Origin: AG25 sp035517615
GTDB lineage: Bacteria > Gemmatimonadota > Gemmatimonadetes > Gemmatimonadales > GWC2-71-9
NCBI GenBank assembly: GCA_035517615.1
Contig: DATIYM010000007.1
Coordinates: forward strand, 230,726-294,725
DNA: 64,000 nucleotides
Direction of reading: 5' to 3'
The notes under the pieces were generated by a model. The model had not been told where the DNA came from and did no database searches. It saw only the letters and a list, made by a program, of their open reading frames with translations. A program made the translations under genes and the position numbers. Positions within the stretch are counted from its first letter, which is position 1; each line of letters opens with the position of its first letter. Shown in pieces: positions 32,756 through 41,078 of this stretch.

Positions 32756-33874
32756 TCATCCGCCGAGCTGTTTCGATGCCAGCCGCGCCGCGGGATGTTG
32801 AGCGAGGGCGAGCGCGTGCGCGGTATCCGGGGCCCGCGAAGTCCGCGCGCCGTTCTCGAGCAGCGCGCCGACGACGTCGGCCTGGGCATGGGGATCCGGT
32901 GCATGCTCGAGCGTGAACACCAGCCCCGCGCCATGCTCCGCTACCTGCGCCGCGGCGGCATTCCATCCCGCGTCGGAAGACAGCGGGCGTAACGCCGCGA
33001 TGAGCGGCACCGCGCGGGGACCGAGCGCTCCGCGCTCAACCAGCGGCACCCGCAGGCCGTCCGCCAGCAGGTTGAACACCGCGAGACTCGGACCCAGCAC
33101 CACGAGCTGGCCAAAGTGCCAGCGGCAATTACCGGTCAGCTCGAGGAACGCCCGCACGAGCGCTTCGTCCGTCGGCGGCGCCGACGCGCGGCCAGCCGCG
33201 AGCACGATGGCGCCCGTTTCCGAAAACCAGCGATCGTGTGCGCTCAGCTCCTCCGGCTTCTTCGGGGAATAGAAGGCGAAGCGGCGCGTGACGGACAGCT
33301 CCACTTCCGCGGCCTCCCGCTGCTCGTTGTGTTCGGCGGTTTGCGACGCCGCTTCGAAGGCCACCTCCGCGGCCTGATAGCGGCCGGAGTCGCGCAGAAT
33401 CCGCCCGCGGAGCTGGAGCGTTTCGGTATGCGGCTCGAGCGCGAATGCACGATCGAGGGCGAACAACGCGCGATTGGGATCGCCCAGCCGATAGGCGGCG
33501 TAGCCCAGCTCGTGCCACGCGAGGCCCAGATCGGGATCGCGCTCGATGGCGTGCTCCAGGGCCTGCAGGGCCTCGCGATAGCGGCGCAGCTCGATCAGTG
33601 CCGCGCCTTTGAGCGTAAAGGGAAAGGCGCTTTCGCCGAAATGTCCGAGTGCTCCTTCCGCGAGCCGCAGCGCGTCATCGGCGCGATGCTGGCCGCGCAG
33701 CAGCTCGAAGCATTCCGCCCAGCACGCCTTCAGGTCCGGCGTTGCCGCGAGGATGCCGCGATACGCGGCCTCCGCGTCGGCCACGCGACCCACGCGCGCG
33801 AGCCACCGGGCCCGTGCGATGGCACGCTCGCTGGGCACGTCGGGGAAAAGGTCGTAGGAGGCGGTAGTCCGCAT
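32756..33874 (-). CDS. TPR-repeat protein
   Basis: 372 residues. The N-terminal half holds about five tetratricopeptide repeats (ARVGRVADAEAAYRGILAAT, DALRLAEGALGHFGESAFPF, YREALQALEHAIERDPDLGL, DPNRALFALDRAFALEPHTE). The C-terminal ~170 residues (FAFYSPKKPEELSAHDRWF ... GNCRWHFGQLVVLGPSLAVF) are not a family I recognise. Cytoplasmic; likely a scaffold. ATG 33874 (MRTTASYDLFPDV) is preferred; a TATATT box 6 bases upstream would make the message leaderless or nearly so, but its -35 is poor. Confidence 0.8.
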   Translation of the reverse strand: MRTTASYDLFPDVPSERAIARARWLARVGRVADAEAAYRGILAATPDLKACWAECFELLRGQHRADDALRLAEGALGHFGESAFPFTLKGAALIELRRYREALQALEHAIERDPDLGLAWHELGYAAYRLGDPNRALFALDRAFALEPHTETLQLRGRILRDSGRYQAAEVAFEAASQTAEHNEQREAAEVELSVTRRFAFYSPKKPEELSAHDRWFSETGAIVLAAGRASAPPTDEALVRAFLELTGNCRWHFGQLVVLGPSLAVFNLLADGLRVPLVERGALGPRAVPLIAALRPLSSDAGWNAAAAQVAEHGAGLVFTLEHAPDPHAQADVVGALLENGARTSRAPDTAHALALAQHPAARLASKQLGG

Positions 33875-33906
33875 TTCGCGAATATATCCGCGGTGAAGTT
33901 GCTGGC

Positions 33907-33927
33907 TAGGCGCGCTCGGCGCGCCTA
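33907..33927. promoter_or_regulatory. Perfect palindrome between divergent TPR and M20 genes
   Basis: TAGGCGCGC (33907-33915), TCG, GCGCGCCTA (33919-33927), in the 69-base space between two divergent starts. The last bases run into TAAATT, a possible -10 for the plus-strand gene. It fits an operator position for a dimeric repressor; no cognate protein can be named. Confidence 0.5.
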
Positions 33928-33943
33928 AATTTCTCACGCCATC

Positions 33944-35317
33944 ATGACCGATCGCGACACGCTGGTTCGAGAGTTGGAAGACTTTCTCCGCATTCCATCC
34001 GTTTCAACACTGCCCGTACACGATGCCGACTGTCACCGCGCTGCCCTGTGGGTGGCGGCCGAGCTCGAGCGGCTCGGCTGCAAAACGGTGCAACTGCTCG
34101 GGAGCGACACGCACCCCGTCGTGTGGGGTATCGGACCGGCGGTACCGGGCGCTCCCACGCTGCTCATCTACGGCCACTACGACGTGCAGCCGCCCGATCC
34201 GCTCGATCAGTGGATCACGCCGCCGTTCGAGCCCACGCAACGAAACGGAACGGTCTTTGCGCGCGGCGCCGCCGACGACAAAGGGCAGGTGTTCTGCCTG
34301 CTCAAAGCGGTCGCGGCACTCGACACCCCGCCCGTGAATTTCCGCTTTCTCATCGAAGGCGAGGAAGAGTACGGCAGCCGCGTGCTGTTCGACTTGCTCG
34401 CGCGCGAGCCCGAGCGCACGCGCGCCGACGCGATCCTGATCGCCGACATGGCGTATATCGCACGCGGGTGGCCCGCGGTGTACACGGCGCTGCGCGGAAT
34501 CTGCTACGCGGAGATCACGGTGCGCACCGCGAAGACCGATCTCCATTCGGGAGAGTTCGGCGGTGCTGCGCCGAACGCGCATGAAGAGCTGATTCGTCTG
34601 CTCGGCCGCTTGAAGGGGCCGGACGGCAAGATCAACGTCCCGGGGCTGTATGCGGCGGTCAAGCCGCCCAGCGCCGCTGAGCTTCGCGCCTGGAAGAAGC
34701 TTCCGTTTCGAGAAGCGGAGTTCCTGAAGCAGCGCGTGCAGGCCAAAGCCCTGACGGGATTGCGCCGGCACTCCGTGCTCGAGCGTCTCTGGGCCTTGCC
34801 GACATTCGAGATACACGGCATCAAGGGCGGGTTCACGGGCGAAGGCGCGAAGACGGTCATTCCGGCCGAAGCGATGGCCAAGGTCAGCCTGCGGCTGGTC
34901 CCGAATCAGAAGCTCGGGACCGTCGAGCGTCAGGTCGCGGCGGCGGTCAAGCGGCTCGCTCCGAAGTACGTGACGGCCAGCGTCCGCTTTCTCCATGGTG
35001 CCGACCCCGCGCAAGTGCGGTTGTCGCATCCTGCCTTCAAACTGCTCGATCGGGCGTTCCAGGAAGTGGTGGGCCGGCCGGCAACCCCGGTTCGGGCCGG
35101 AGGGTCGATTCCCATCGTTCCCGCCCTGGGCAAGAGCGGGGCACCGGTCATCCTGACCGGGATTGGTCTCCCCGACGATCGCCTGCACGCCCCCAACGAA
35201 AAGCTGGAACTGAAACAGCTGTGGGACGGGATCGCGGTGTTCAAGCGATTCTATGAACTGCTGGGACGTCAAGAGAACGACGTCATGAAGACGTCAAGCA
35301 AGCGCCGCAGGCGCTAG
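33944..35317 (+). CDS. M20/M25 family dipeptidase
   Basis: A 457-residue zinc peptidase. Metal-site motifs are in order: YGHYDVQPPDPLDQW (His-x-Asp), ARGAADDKGQ (bridging Asp), and EGEEEYGS (catalytic Glu pair). The lid/dimerisation domain (TAKTDLHSGEFGGAAPNAHE) is complete, and the C-terminal conserved His lies in LHAPNEKLELKQL. It is most like the ArgE/DapE-relative dipeptidases annotated as M20 family (carnosinase-like CNDP group). The basic tail KTSSKRRRR is unusual. ATG 33944; no clear Shine-Dalgarno. Confidence 0.95.
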   Translation: MTDRDTLVRELEDFLRIPSVSTLPVHDADCHRAALWVAAELERLGCKTVQLLGSDTHPVVWGIGPAVPGAPTLLIYGHYDVQPPDPLDQWITPPFEPTQRNGTVFARGAADDKGQVFCLLKAVAALDTPPVNFRFLIEGEEEYGSRVLFDLLAREPERTRADAILIADMAYIARGWPAVYTALRGICYAEITVRTAKTDLHSGEFGGAAPNAHEELIRLLGRLKGPDGKINVPGLYAAVKPPSAAELRAWKKLPFREAEFLKQRVQAKALTGLRRHSVLERLWALPTFEIHGIKGGFTGEGAKTVIPAEAMAKVSLRLVPNQKLGTVERQVAAAVKRLAPKYVTASVRFLHGADPAQVRLSHPAFKLLDRAFQEVVGRPATPVRAGGSIPIVPALGKSGAPVILTGIGLPDDRLHAPNEKLELKQLWDGIAVFKRFYELLGRQENDVMKTSSKRRRR

Positions 35318-35327
35318 GAGTCTCCTC

Positions 35328-35639
35328 ATGCTCATGATCCGCGAAATCATGTACTGTCAGCCCGGAAAGGTTCGCCCCCTGGTCGAGAAGTTTCTCGCGA
35401 TGTCCAAGCTGTCCGAAAAGGCCGGCATGCCGAAAATGCGCGTGATGACCGATTTCTGCGCCGAGCGCTACTGGACGGTCGTATCGGAAATGGAAGTGAA
35501 AAGCGTGGACGAGTTCGAGCGGATGATGTCGGGCACCGGTCAGCACAGCGAAGACATGAAGGAGATGGAGAAGATCATGAAAGGCTACCACGAGCTGGTC
35601 GACTGCGGCCGGCGGGAGATCTACAAGATCGAAGGCTGA
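35328..35639 (+). CDS. Small protein with probable dimeric alpha/beta-barrel fold
   Basis: 103 residues from ATG 35328, with GGAG seven bases before. The pattern strand (MLMIREIMYCQPGKVRPLVE), helix, strand (MRVMTDFCAERYWTVVSEME), helix (DEFERMMS) fits the ferredoxin-like dimeric alpha/beta-barrel superfamily (ABM/NIPSNAP-like). No catalytic residues are obvious. It lies 10 bases after the M20 gene, probably co-transcribed. Function not known. Confidence 0.7.
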   Translation: MLMIREIMYCQPGKVRPLVEKFLAMSKLSEKAGMPKMRVMTDFCAERYWTVVSEMEVKSVDEFERMMSGTGQHSEDMKEMEKIMKGYHELVDCGRREIYKIEG

Positions 35640-35649
35640 ACAACCCGTG

Positions 35650-38289
35650 CTACCGCTCGCTGGTGCGGTGGCCTTGCTCGACGAAGCTCGGAAATCCCGT
35701 CACCACTCCTAGGGTGCCGGCGCGCTGCTGCGGGCTCCCGAGCAGCACTAGCAGGCGTCCATCGGGACTCATGGCGTGGTTCCACGCGAACGTCGAGAGG
35801 AACGGTCCTTCGGCGACCAGGCGCGGCCGGCCAGCGTGAAAGCCGCCGGCGGTCGAAACCGGCGTCCCATAGTAGCGGGTTCCATCGCGGTAGATCAGCG
35901 CGTCGCCTTGCGGCGTCCACAGCGGCATCTGCCCGCGTTCGACGACGCGGTAGATCGCGCCGGTGGGAGGGACCGGCGAGACTTCGACCGCGCCATTCAC
36001 CCCGCCCCACGCGACGAAGCGCCCATCCGGTGAAAAGCTCGCGGCGAACCCCCGTGCGGGAATCCGGATTCGCGCGGTATCGTCGCCGAGCGACCGGATG
36101 TAGAGATCGCCCGTGCGCCAGTCGGAAAACACAAACGACCGGCCATCGGGCGCGATGGTCATGTACGACGCGCCGGACACATGCACGTCTCGCGACGCGC
36201 CGGTGTCGAGTGATTGAATGCGTGCGCCATAGTTCAGGAATTGCACGGGGTCCCAAAGACCGATCATCAACTCGCGCCCCGAGGGGAGCCAGGACGCCGG
36301 GAACGCACGGTAATTGCCCTCCACATTGACGGGTTGCCGCACACCCGTTGCGATGTCCATGAGCAGCACCTGCCACCCGCCGATGGGATTGCGCAATTGT
36401 GCCGCAATGTGCTTCCCGTCGGGCGAGATCCTGGGTTGCGTGTAGGGGCCGCGCGGGAAGGGGAGCGTGTCGAACGTCCCGCGGGGTGTGACGAACGCGA
36501 GGTTCACGTAGAACTGGTTCCCCCCCGGGACATAGATCAACGTGCCATCGCGCGAAATCGCGAACTCGGCGTATCCGAATCCCGCTTCCATGCGAACGCC
36601 GCTGATGAGCGGCACCGGCTCGCCCCCCCCGGACACCTTGCGGGCGGCGGCGTCGAACGGCAGCGCCATGAGCACGCCGTCCCCCGCGCCGTAGATCAGC
36701 CGGCCCGACGACAGCCAGCGCGGGCTCGCGCCAAACAGCAGATCGCTCTGGCGGACCGAGTCGAGCGGCAGGACCCCGCGCCGGGTGATGGCGAGCTCCT
36801 TGCCGTCGGGCAGCGACAACAATGCCAGTTGGCCAGATGACAGCTGGCCGACCGCCCAGCGGCCGCCGGGGAGAACGTCCGGGGTGCCGAACTGCGTCGC
36901 GAGGTGCACGACCGAGTCGGCGGGCGCGCCCGCGGCTCGAATCCAATGCAAATCGAAGCCTTCGTTTTCGAACACCAGAATCCGGTCGAGCGCGGGCCAG
37001 GCGACCCCGGTGACTCGATCCACTGGACCGATTGTGACGGCATCGCCGCCTGTCGCCGGGATCTTCCGTAAGACGTTGCCGGCAAAGAATCCGATCCAGG
37101 CTCCATCCGGCGAGTAGCAGGGGTCGTACGCCCCTTCGGTGCCGGGCAGCGCAATCGTGGAGTCGCCGTCGAGCGGGCGAACCATGAGAGCGGTCGTGCT
37201 GCCGCGGGGGGAGATGTACGCGAGTCGATCGCCCGCGGGAGAGAGCGCGATCGCCTGGCTCGCGCCGGGAAGGGCCACGGGCGCCGTCTCGGGGAGCGCG
37301 ATGCTCCAGCGGCGCACCGCCGCGTGCTTTCCGGCGCCCGACGGGAAAAAAATTCCGAGCAGGATCCCGATGGCGAGGCCGAGGACCGCGCCGCCGAGAA
37401 CCGCTCTGGTCAATCGCACGGACCGCGCGCGGCGGCGTGGGAGGATCTTGGCGCGCTCGTCCAGAGCGGATGCGAATTCCGCGGCGGTGGCGAATCGATC
37501 GGCCGGCAACCGCTCGATGGCGCAATGAATCGCGGCGGCCACCGAATCGGGAACGTTACGCCGGTGCTCGATCAGCGGTTTCGGGTCTCCGGTCATCACG
37601 GCCGCGATGACGGCCTGCGTGTTCCGGCCCCGGAATGGCGGCTCTCCGGCCAGCAGCTCGTACCCGACGCATCCGAGGGCGTAAATGTCCGCCCGCGCAT
37701 CGAGCGGCTCGTCCCCCGCGACCTGCTCGGGGCTCATGTACGTGGGCGTCCCGATCGAAATTCCGGTGTGGGTCAGCCGGTCACCACCCGCCGAGCTGAC
37801 CGCGAGCGCGATGCCGAAATCCGCAAGCAGCGCTTGGCGGTCCTGGAGCAGGATGTTTTCCGGCTTGATGTCACGGTGCAAAATGTCTTGCCGGTGCGCG
37901 TAGTCGAGAGCGCCGGCCACCGATCGGAGCAGCGCGACCGATTCGGCAACGGGCAGTTGATGCTCCCGCTGCAGGCGTTCGCGCAGGGATTCGCCGCGAA
38001 CGAACGGCATGACGTAGAAGAGCAGTTCGTTGGCCTGGCCGGAATCGTACAGCGGCAGGATATGCGGGTGCTGCAGCCGCGCGGTGAAACGAATTTCCCG
38101 GAGAAACCGGTCGCCCCCGACGACGGCCGAAAGCTCCGGCCGCAGCACTTTGACCGCCACTTCGCGGTCGTGCTTCACGTCCCGGGCGGCGAAAACGACC
38201 GCCATTCCTCCTTCACCGATCTGACGCTCGAGTGTGTAGCGGCCGGAAAGCGCGGACCGCAGCAGCTCGAAGAGGCGTTCCAGACTCAG
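35650..38289 (-). CDS. Membrane Ser/Thr protein kinase with TolB-like propeller sensor; CTG start
   Basis: 879 residues. Kinase domain about 17-285: glycine loop IGEGGMAVVF, Lys 47 (VAVKVL), HRDIKPENILL (138-148), DFGIA (157-161), GTPTYMSPEQ. One membrane helix at about 295-315, then an extracytoplasmic ~560-residue region of WD40/TolB-like blades (YSPDGAWIGFFAG, RISPDGKHIAAQL, FSPDGRFVAWGG, MSPDGRLLVLLG). The first ATG (38205) lies inside the glycine loop and would delete the start of the kinase fold. No ATG, GTG or TTG exists between it and the in-frame stop upstream. The family N-terminus instead begins at CTG 38289 (SLERLFELLRSALSGRYTLE), overlapping the previous stop as CTGA. Confidence 0.9.
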   Translation of the reverse strand: MSLERLFELLRSALSGRYTLERQIGEGGMAVVFAARDVKHDREVAVKVLRPELSAVVGGDRFLREIRFTARLQHPHILPLYDSGQANELLFYVMPFVRGESLRERLQREHQLPVAESVALLRSVAGALDYAHRQDILHRDIKPENILLQDRQALLADFGIALAVSSAGGDRLTHTGISIGTPTYMSPEQVAGDEPLDARADIYALGCVGYELLAGEPPFRGRNTQAVIAAVMTGDPKPLIEHRRNVPDSVAAAIHCAIERLPADRFATAAEFASALDERAKILPRRRARSVRLTRAVLGGAVLGLAIGILLGIFFPSGAGKHAAVRRWSIALPETAPVALPGASQAIALSPAGDRLAYISPRGSTTALMVRPLDGDSTIALPGTEGAYDPCYSPDGAWIGFFAGNVLRKIPATGGDAVTIGPVDRVTGVAWPALDRILVFENEGFDLHWIRAAGAPADSVVHLATQFGTPDVLPGGRWAVGQLSSGQLALLSLPDGKELAITRRGVLPLDSVRQSDLLFGASPRWLSSGRLIYGAGDGVLMALPFDAAARKVSGGGEPVPLISGVRMEAGFGYAEFAISRDGTLIYVPGGNQFYVNLAFVTPRGTFDTLPFPRGPYTQPRISPDGKHIAAQLRNPIGGWQVLLMDIATGVRQPVNVEGNYRAFPASWLPSGRELMIGLWDPVQFLNYGARIQSLDTGASRDVHVSGASYMTIAPDGRSFVFSDWRTGDLYIRSLGDDTARIRIPARGFAASFSPDGRFVAWGGVNGAVEVSPVPPTGAIYRVVERGQMPLWTPQGDALIYRDGTRYYGTPVSTAGGFHAGRPRLVAEGPFLSTFAWNHAMSPDGRLLVLLGSPQQRAGTLGVVTGFPSFVEQGHRTSER

Positions 38290-38717
38290 GCCTCACCTTC
38301 GAGGCGTGCTGGCCGGAAGAACGTGAGCATGACCAGCGCGAGAAACACCGCCACGGCGGGAGCCGTGGCACCGGTCAGAAAGTAGCCCACGCATCCCACG
38401 AGCCCCGCGCCTTCGGCGATGCCCCACAGCAAAATCGCCGCCGTGCGGGTCTCGAGCACGCCCCAGTAGTCATCGGCACTCTGGTCGGACCGGCGCGCCG
38501 GAATCCTGGAACGGACCAACGTGGCCCCGACGCTGAGCAGGACGAGCGACACTCCCGCGACTGTCGGCCCCAGGATCGGCTCGCTCGGCGCGCGCGCCGT
38601 CGCTAGTTGCCGTACGGCGTAGAGGGTGGCCGCCATAACGAGAAGCCCAACAACCATCGAGCCGTGGATCAGGCGCAGGATCCGCGCGGCGGCGATGGCA
38701 GGCGACGCTTGTTGCAC
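38286..38717 (-). CDS. Small integral membrane protein, unknown
   Basis: 143 residues with four predicted helices (LIHGSMVVGLLVMAATLYAV, ILGPTVAGVSLVLLSVGATL, ILLWGIAEGAGLVGCVGYFL, AVAVFLALVMLTFF). The start is GTG 38717, six bases after GGAGGA; GTG 38723 directly abuts that site and is less likely. The stop TGA is overlapped by the CTG start of the kinase gene, so the two are probably co-expressed. Not a family I recognise. Confidence 0.75.
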   Translation of the reverse strand: MQQASPAIAAARILRLIHGSMVVGLLVMAATLYAVRQLATARAPSEPILGPTVAGVSLVLLSVGATLVRSRIPARRSDQSADDYWGVLETRTAAILLWGIAEGAGLVGCVGYFLTGATAPAVAVFLALVMLTFFRPARLEGEA

Positions 38718-38772
38718 GTCCACTCCTCCGGCTTGCGGTGGTGGTCGATCGGCAATTTAACGCTGCGTGAGA

Positions 38773-39699
38773 TCATGGGTTCGTCCGTAGCGGTGGTTTC
38801 GATCGCATTGTGGTGATCACGATGACACTGACGAGCACGAGCAGTGATCCGATGATCGTGCGCACGTTGAGCGCTTCATGACCCAGCCAGACACCGAGCA
38901 GCACCGCGACGACCGGGTTCACGTACGCATAGGTACTCACTCTGCTTGTGGACTCATGGTGCAAGAGCCACACGTAGGCCGTGAAGGCAACGATGGAGCC
39001 GGCTACGATGAGGTACAGGAGGGCAAACCAGGCGTCGCGTGAAACCCTGCTGGCATGGAAGCCGCGCCATTCGCCCAGCACGGCCGCGGTGACCGACAGC
39101 AGCACGCCTCCCGCCAGCATCTGGCTCGCGGAGCTCATCATTTTCGACGCGGGCAAAGGCAGCTTGCGGGTGAGCACTGATCCGATCGACCACCCGAGCG
39201 CCGCCGCGATCAATGCGGCCGCTCCGACGCGATCGATGGGCGCCCCGCCGAGTCGCAATCCGCTGCCCGTCAACACCGCGACGCCACCGACACCGATCGC
39301 GAGCGCGATGACGAGGCGCAGCGTGAAGCGCGCGGTGCCAAGCAGGACAATTTCCGAGGCGACCATGAACATGGGGATGGTCGCCATCATCACGGCGGTG
39401 AGCCCCGACGGCACCCGCTGCTCCGCCCAGAACACCAATCCAAAATCCACGACAAAAATCAGGGGTGCCACGAGGAACGTCGACCGCCACTCGAGCAGGG
39501 TCGGGGAGCGTGCCCCCGAGATCAGCGTCCAGACGTAGAGCGCGAGCCCCGCGGCCCAGAATCGCATGGCGGCGAGGAGAAACGGCGGTACCTCTCGTAC
39601 GCCGATGCGGATCGCGAAGAAGGTCGATCCCCACACCAGGTAGATGACGGCGAACGCGAGAACCTTCCTCCATGTAGCCGGCGCCGCGACGTCCGTCAG
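38773..39699 (-). CDS. EamA/DMT-family transporter; CTG start
   Basis: 308 residues, ten membrane helices in two EamA repeats. Typical signatures are AVIYLVWGSTFFAIRIG (helix 1), PPFLLAAMRFWAAGLALYVW and the second-repeat IVAGSIVAFTAYVWLLHHES with YVNPVVAVLLGVWLGHEAL. DMT members export metabolites such as amino acids; the substrate is unknown. Helix 1 is at about residues 13-30. The only GTG or ATG codons in frame lie inside helix 1 or beyond, and the frame upstream runs through another gene. CTG 39699 gives (M)TDVAAPATWRKVLAFAVIY, overlapping the preceding stop as CTGA. Confidence 0.9.
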   Translation of the reverse strand: MTDVAAPATWRKVLAFAVIYLVWGSTFFAIRIGVREVPPFLLAAMRFWAAGLALYVWTLISGARSPTLLEWRSTFLVAPLIFVVDFGLVFWAEQRVPSGLTAVMMATIPMFMVASEIVLLGTARFTLRLVIALAIGVGGVAVLTGSGLRLGGAPIDRVGAAALIAAALGWSIGSVLTRKLPLPASKMMSSASQMLAGGVLLSVTAAVLGEWRGFHASRVSRDAWFALLYLIVAGSIVAFTAYVWLLHHESTSRVSTYAYVNPVVAVLLGVWLGHEALNVRTIIGSLLVLVSVIVITTMRSKPPLRTNP

Positions 39700-40193
39700 A
39701 CCCGACTCGACGCGGCCGCGGGCCGAAAGCGCCGCACCGCGCGGATCCCGGCGGCCAGAAACAGCACGAGCACGATCAATTGGGTGAGCTGGAAGGGGCG
39801 CTCGGTCTGCGTGGGCGCGAGGGCGTGGAGACTGTCGATATGCTTGAACAGCTGCACCACGAGCACGAAGCAGTTGAAGTACAACGCCGCGACTGCTCCG
39901 ACCACATAGATCCAGCGCCAGGCCCCCGCCACGTGCCCGAAATACCGCGCGAAGCTCGCCACAGCCAGAACAATGAGTGAGAGGATGCCCACCTTGTGCG
40001 ACGGGAGTAATGCGGCAAACGGGAATCCGAAACCGGTGATGCTCGTGAGCGCGGTCGTCACGAGAAATGTCGCGGTCCATCCGGGGAGCGGCCGCGAGCT
40101 CAAAAGTCCTGCCAGAACCACGACTCCCGAAACAATGCCCGCGAGGCTGATCGCGACATGAAAGAACGTGAAGTACGGCATGCCGAGGATCAT
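39696..40193 (-). CDS. Membrane protein of unknown function
   Basis: 165 residues, four to five helices (YFTFFHVAISLAGIVSGVVV, TATFLVTTALTSITGFGFPF, VGILSLIVLAVASFARYFGH, WRWIYVVGAVAALYFNCFVL, LTQLIVLVLFLAAGIRAVRR). The ATG 40193 overlaps the SIMPL-domain stop (ATGA), and its own stop overlaps the CTG of the EamA gene. Three membrane or periplasmic genes are thus translationally coupled. Family unknown to me. Confidence 0.8.
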   Translation of the reverse strand: MILGMPYFTFFHVAISLAGIVSGVVVLAGLLSSRPLPGWTATFLVTTALTSITGFGFPFAALLPSHKVGILSLIVLAVASFARYFGHVAGAWRWIYVVGAVAALYFNCFVLVVQLFKHIDSLHALAPTQTERPFQLTQLIVLVLFLAAGIRAVRRFRPAAASSRV

Positions 40194-40930
40194 GGGGTGC
40201 CTCCTTTGAGGTAATACTGCACCGTACTGACGACCCGAACGGTCTTCAGCACCTGTCGCGGCTCCGTAATTCCCGGCGCCTGGTCGCGCGGGAGGATCAC
40301 GAACACGCCCTGGCTCGCCTGCCGGATGCCGCCCAGCTCACTCCGGGAATCGGCGGCGAATTGATCCGCGGCCTCGCGCGCGCTGGCGACCGCCTCCTTG
40401 AGCATCACCGGTTTCAGCTCGTTCAGCTTGGTGAAGAGAAACGTCGGGCCGGAAGGCTCGAATCCCGTTCGATTGCCCGAGAGCACGACCCCAGCGGCCA
40501 CAAGCTCGCCCACGCTGGCGCTGGCGGTCAGCACCACATCCACGTGCTCGGAGCGCACCATGATCGTGCGACTGAGGATGTAGCGCGCCTGCGGTGGCCG
40601 TGGTCCGCCGTACGGATTGGCGAACGCGTCGGTAACGTCGAGCCCTTGCAGATCCGCCTGCGCCGTATCGATCCCGTGCCGCCGGAGAAAGGCATAGACC
40701 TGCGCCGTGTTCTGCGCGATCCGCGCTTCGGCGGCGATCAGGTCGTTGCCCACCGCGGTCACGCGCAGCGGCCAGAGCGCGAGGTCGGCGCTGACGTCGC
40801 GCTCCGCTACTCCTTTGACCTCGACGTAGCGGTCCGTCGCGCGCCCGCGCGCGAACCCTGCGCCGGCGGCGAGGCCGGCCAGCGCCACTCCCAGCGCCAC
40901 AATCGTGGCGGACGTCACATTCTGGTTCAT
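40190..40930 (-). CDS. SIMPL (DUF541) domain periplasmic protein
   Basis: 246 residues. A signal anchor (SATIVALGVALAGLAAGAGF) is followed by a SIMPL domain (ATDRYVEVKGVAERDVSADL, then YILSRTIMVRSEHVDVVL and AASAREAADQFAADS-like). SIMPL proteins are periplasmic and associated with stress tolerance; no enzymatic activity is established. ATG 40930 has GGGAG upstream; ATG 40954 is an in-frame alternative. First gene of the SIMPL-membrane-EamA cluster, divergent from the barrel gene at 41079. Confidence 0.88.
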   Translation of the reverse strand: MNQNVTSATIVALGVALAGLAAGAGFARGRATDRYVEVKGVAERDVSADLALWPLRVTAVGNDLIAAEARIAQNTAQVYAFLRRHGIDTAQADLQGLDVTDAFANPYGGPRPPQARYILSRTIMVRSEHVDVVLTASASVGELVAAGVVLSGNRTGFEPSGPTFLFTKLNELKPVMLKEAVASAREAADQFAADSRSELGGIRQASQGVFVILPRDQAPGITEPRQVLKTVRVVSTVQYYLKGGTP

Positions 40931-41040
40931 CGCGCTCCCGTCTTGCTGGACCAAGATATGCGTTACCGCGCGGGGGCGTTACGAGGGCTCGAGCGCGATC
41001 CGCCTTAACGCTGCGCCCCGAGCCCCGTCAAACCGACGTC

Positions 41041-41073
41041 AAAAGTGGACACAGTGATCACAAAAGAGGACAC
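41041..41073 (+). repeat. Direct repeat AAAAGNGGACAC just before a barrel gene
   Basis: AAAAGTGGACAC (41041-41052) and AAAAGAGGACAC (41062-41073), spaced 21 bases apart, two helical turns. The second copy also supplies the GAGGA Shine-Dalgarno for ATG 41079. The spacing fits binding of a regulator to one DNA face. The 147-base divergent gap otherwise shows no clear promoter. Confidence 0.5.
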
Positions 41074-41078
41074 TCTGT

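Noticed and set aside
41041..41073. GTGTCCACTTTT-like sequence suggesting a transposon end
   Set aside because: The copies are direct, not inverted, no transposase lies near, and no target duplication is visible. A regulatory repeat is more likely.
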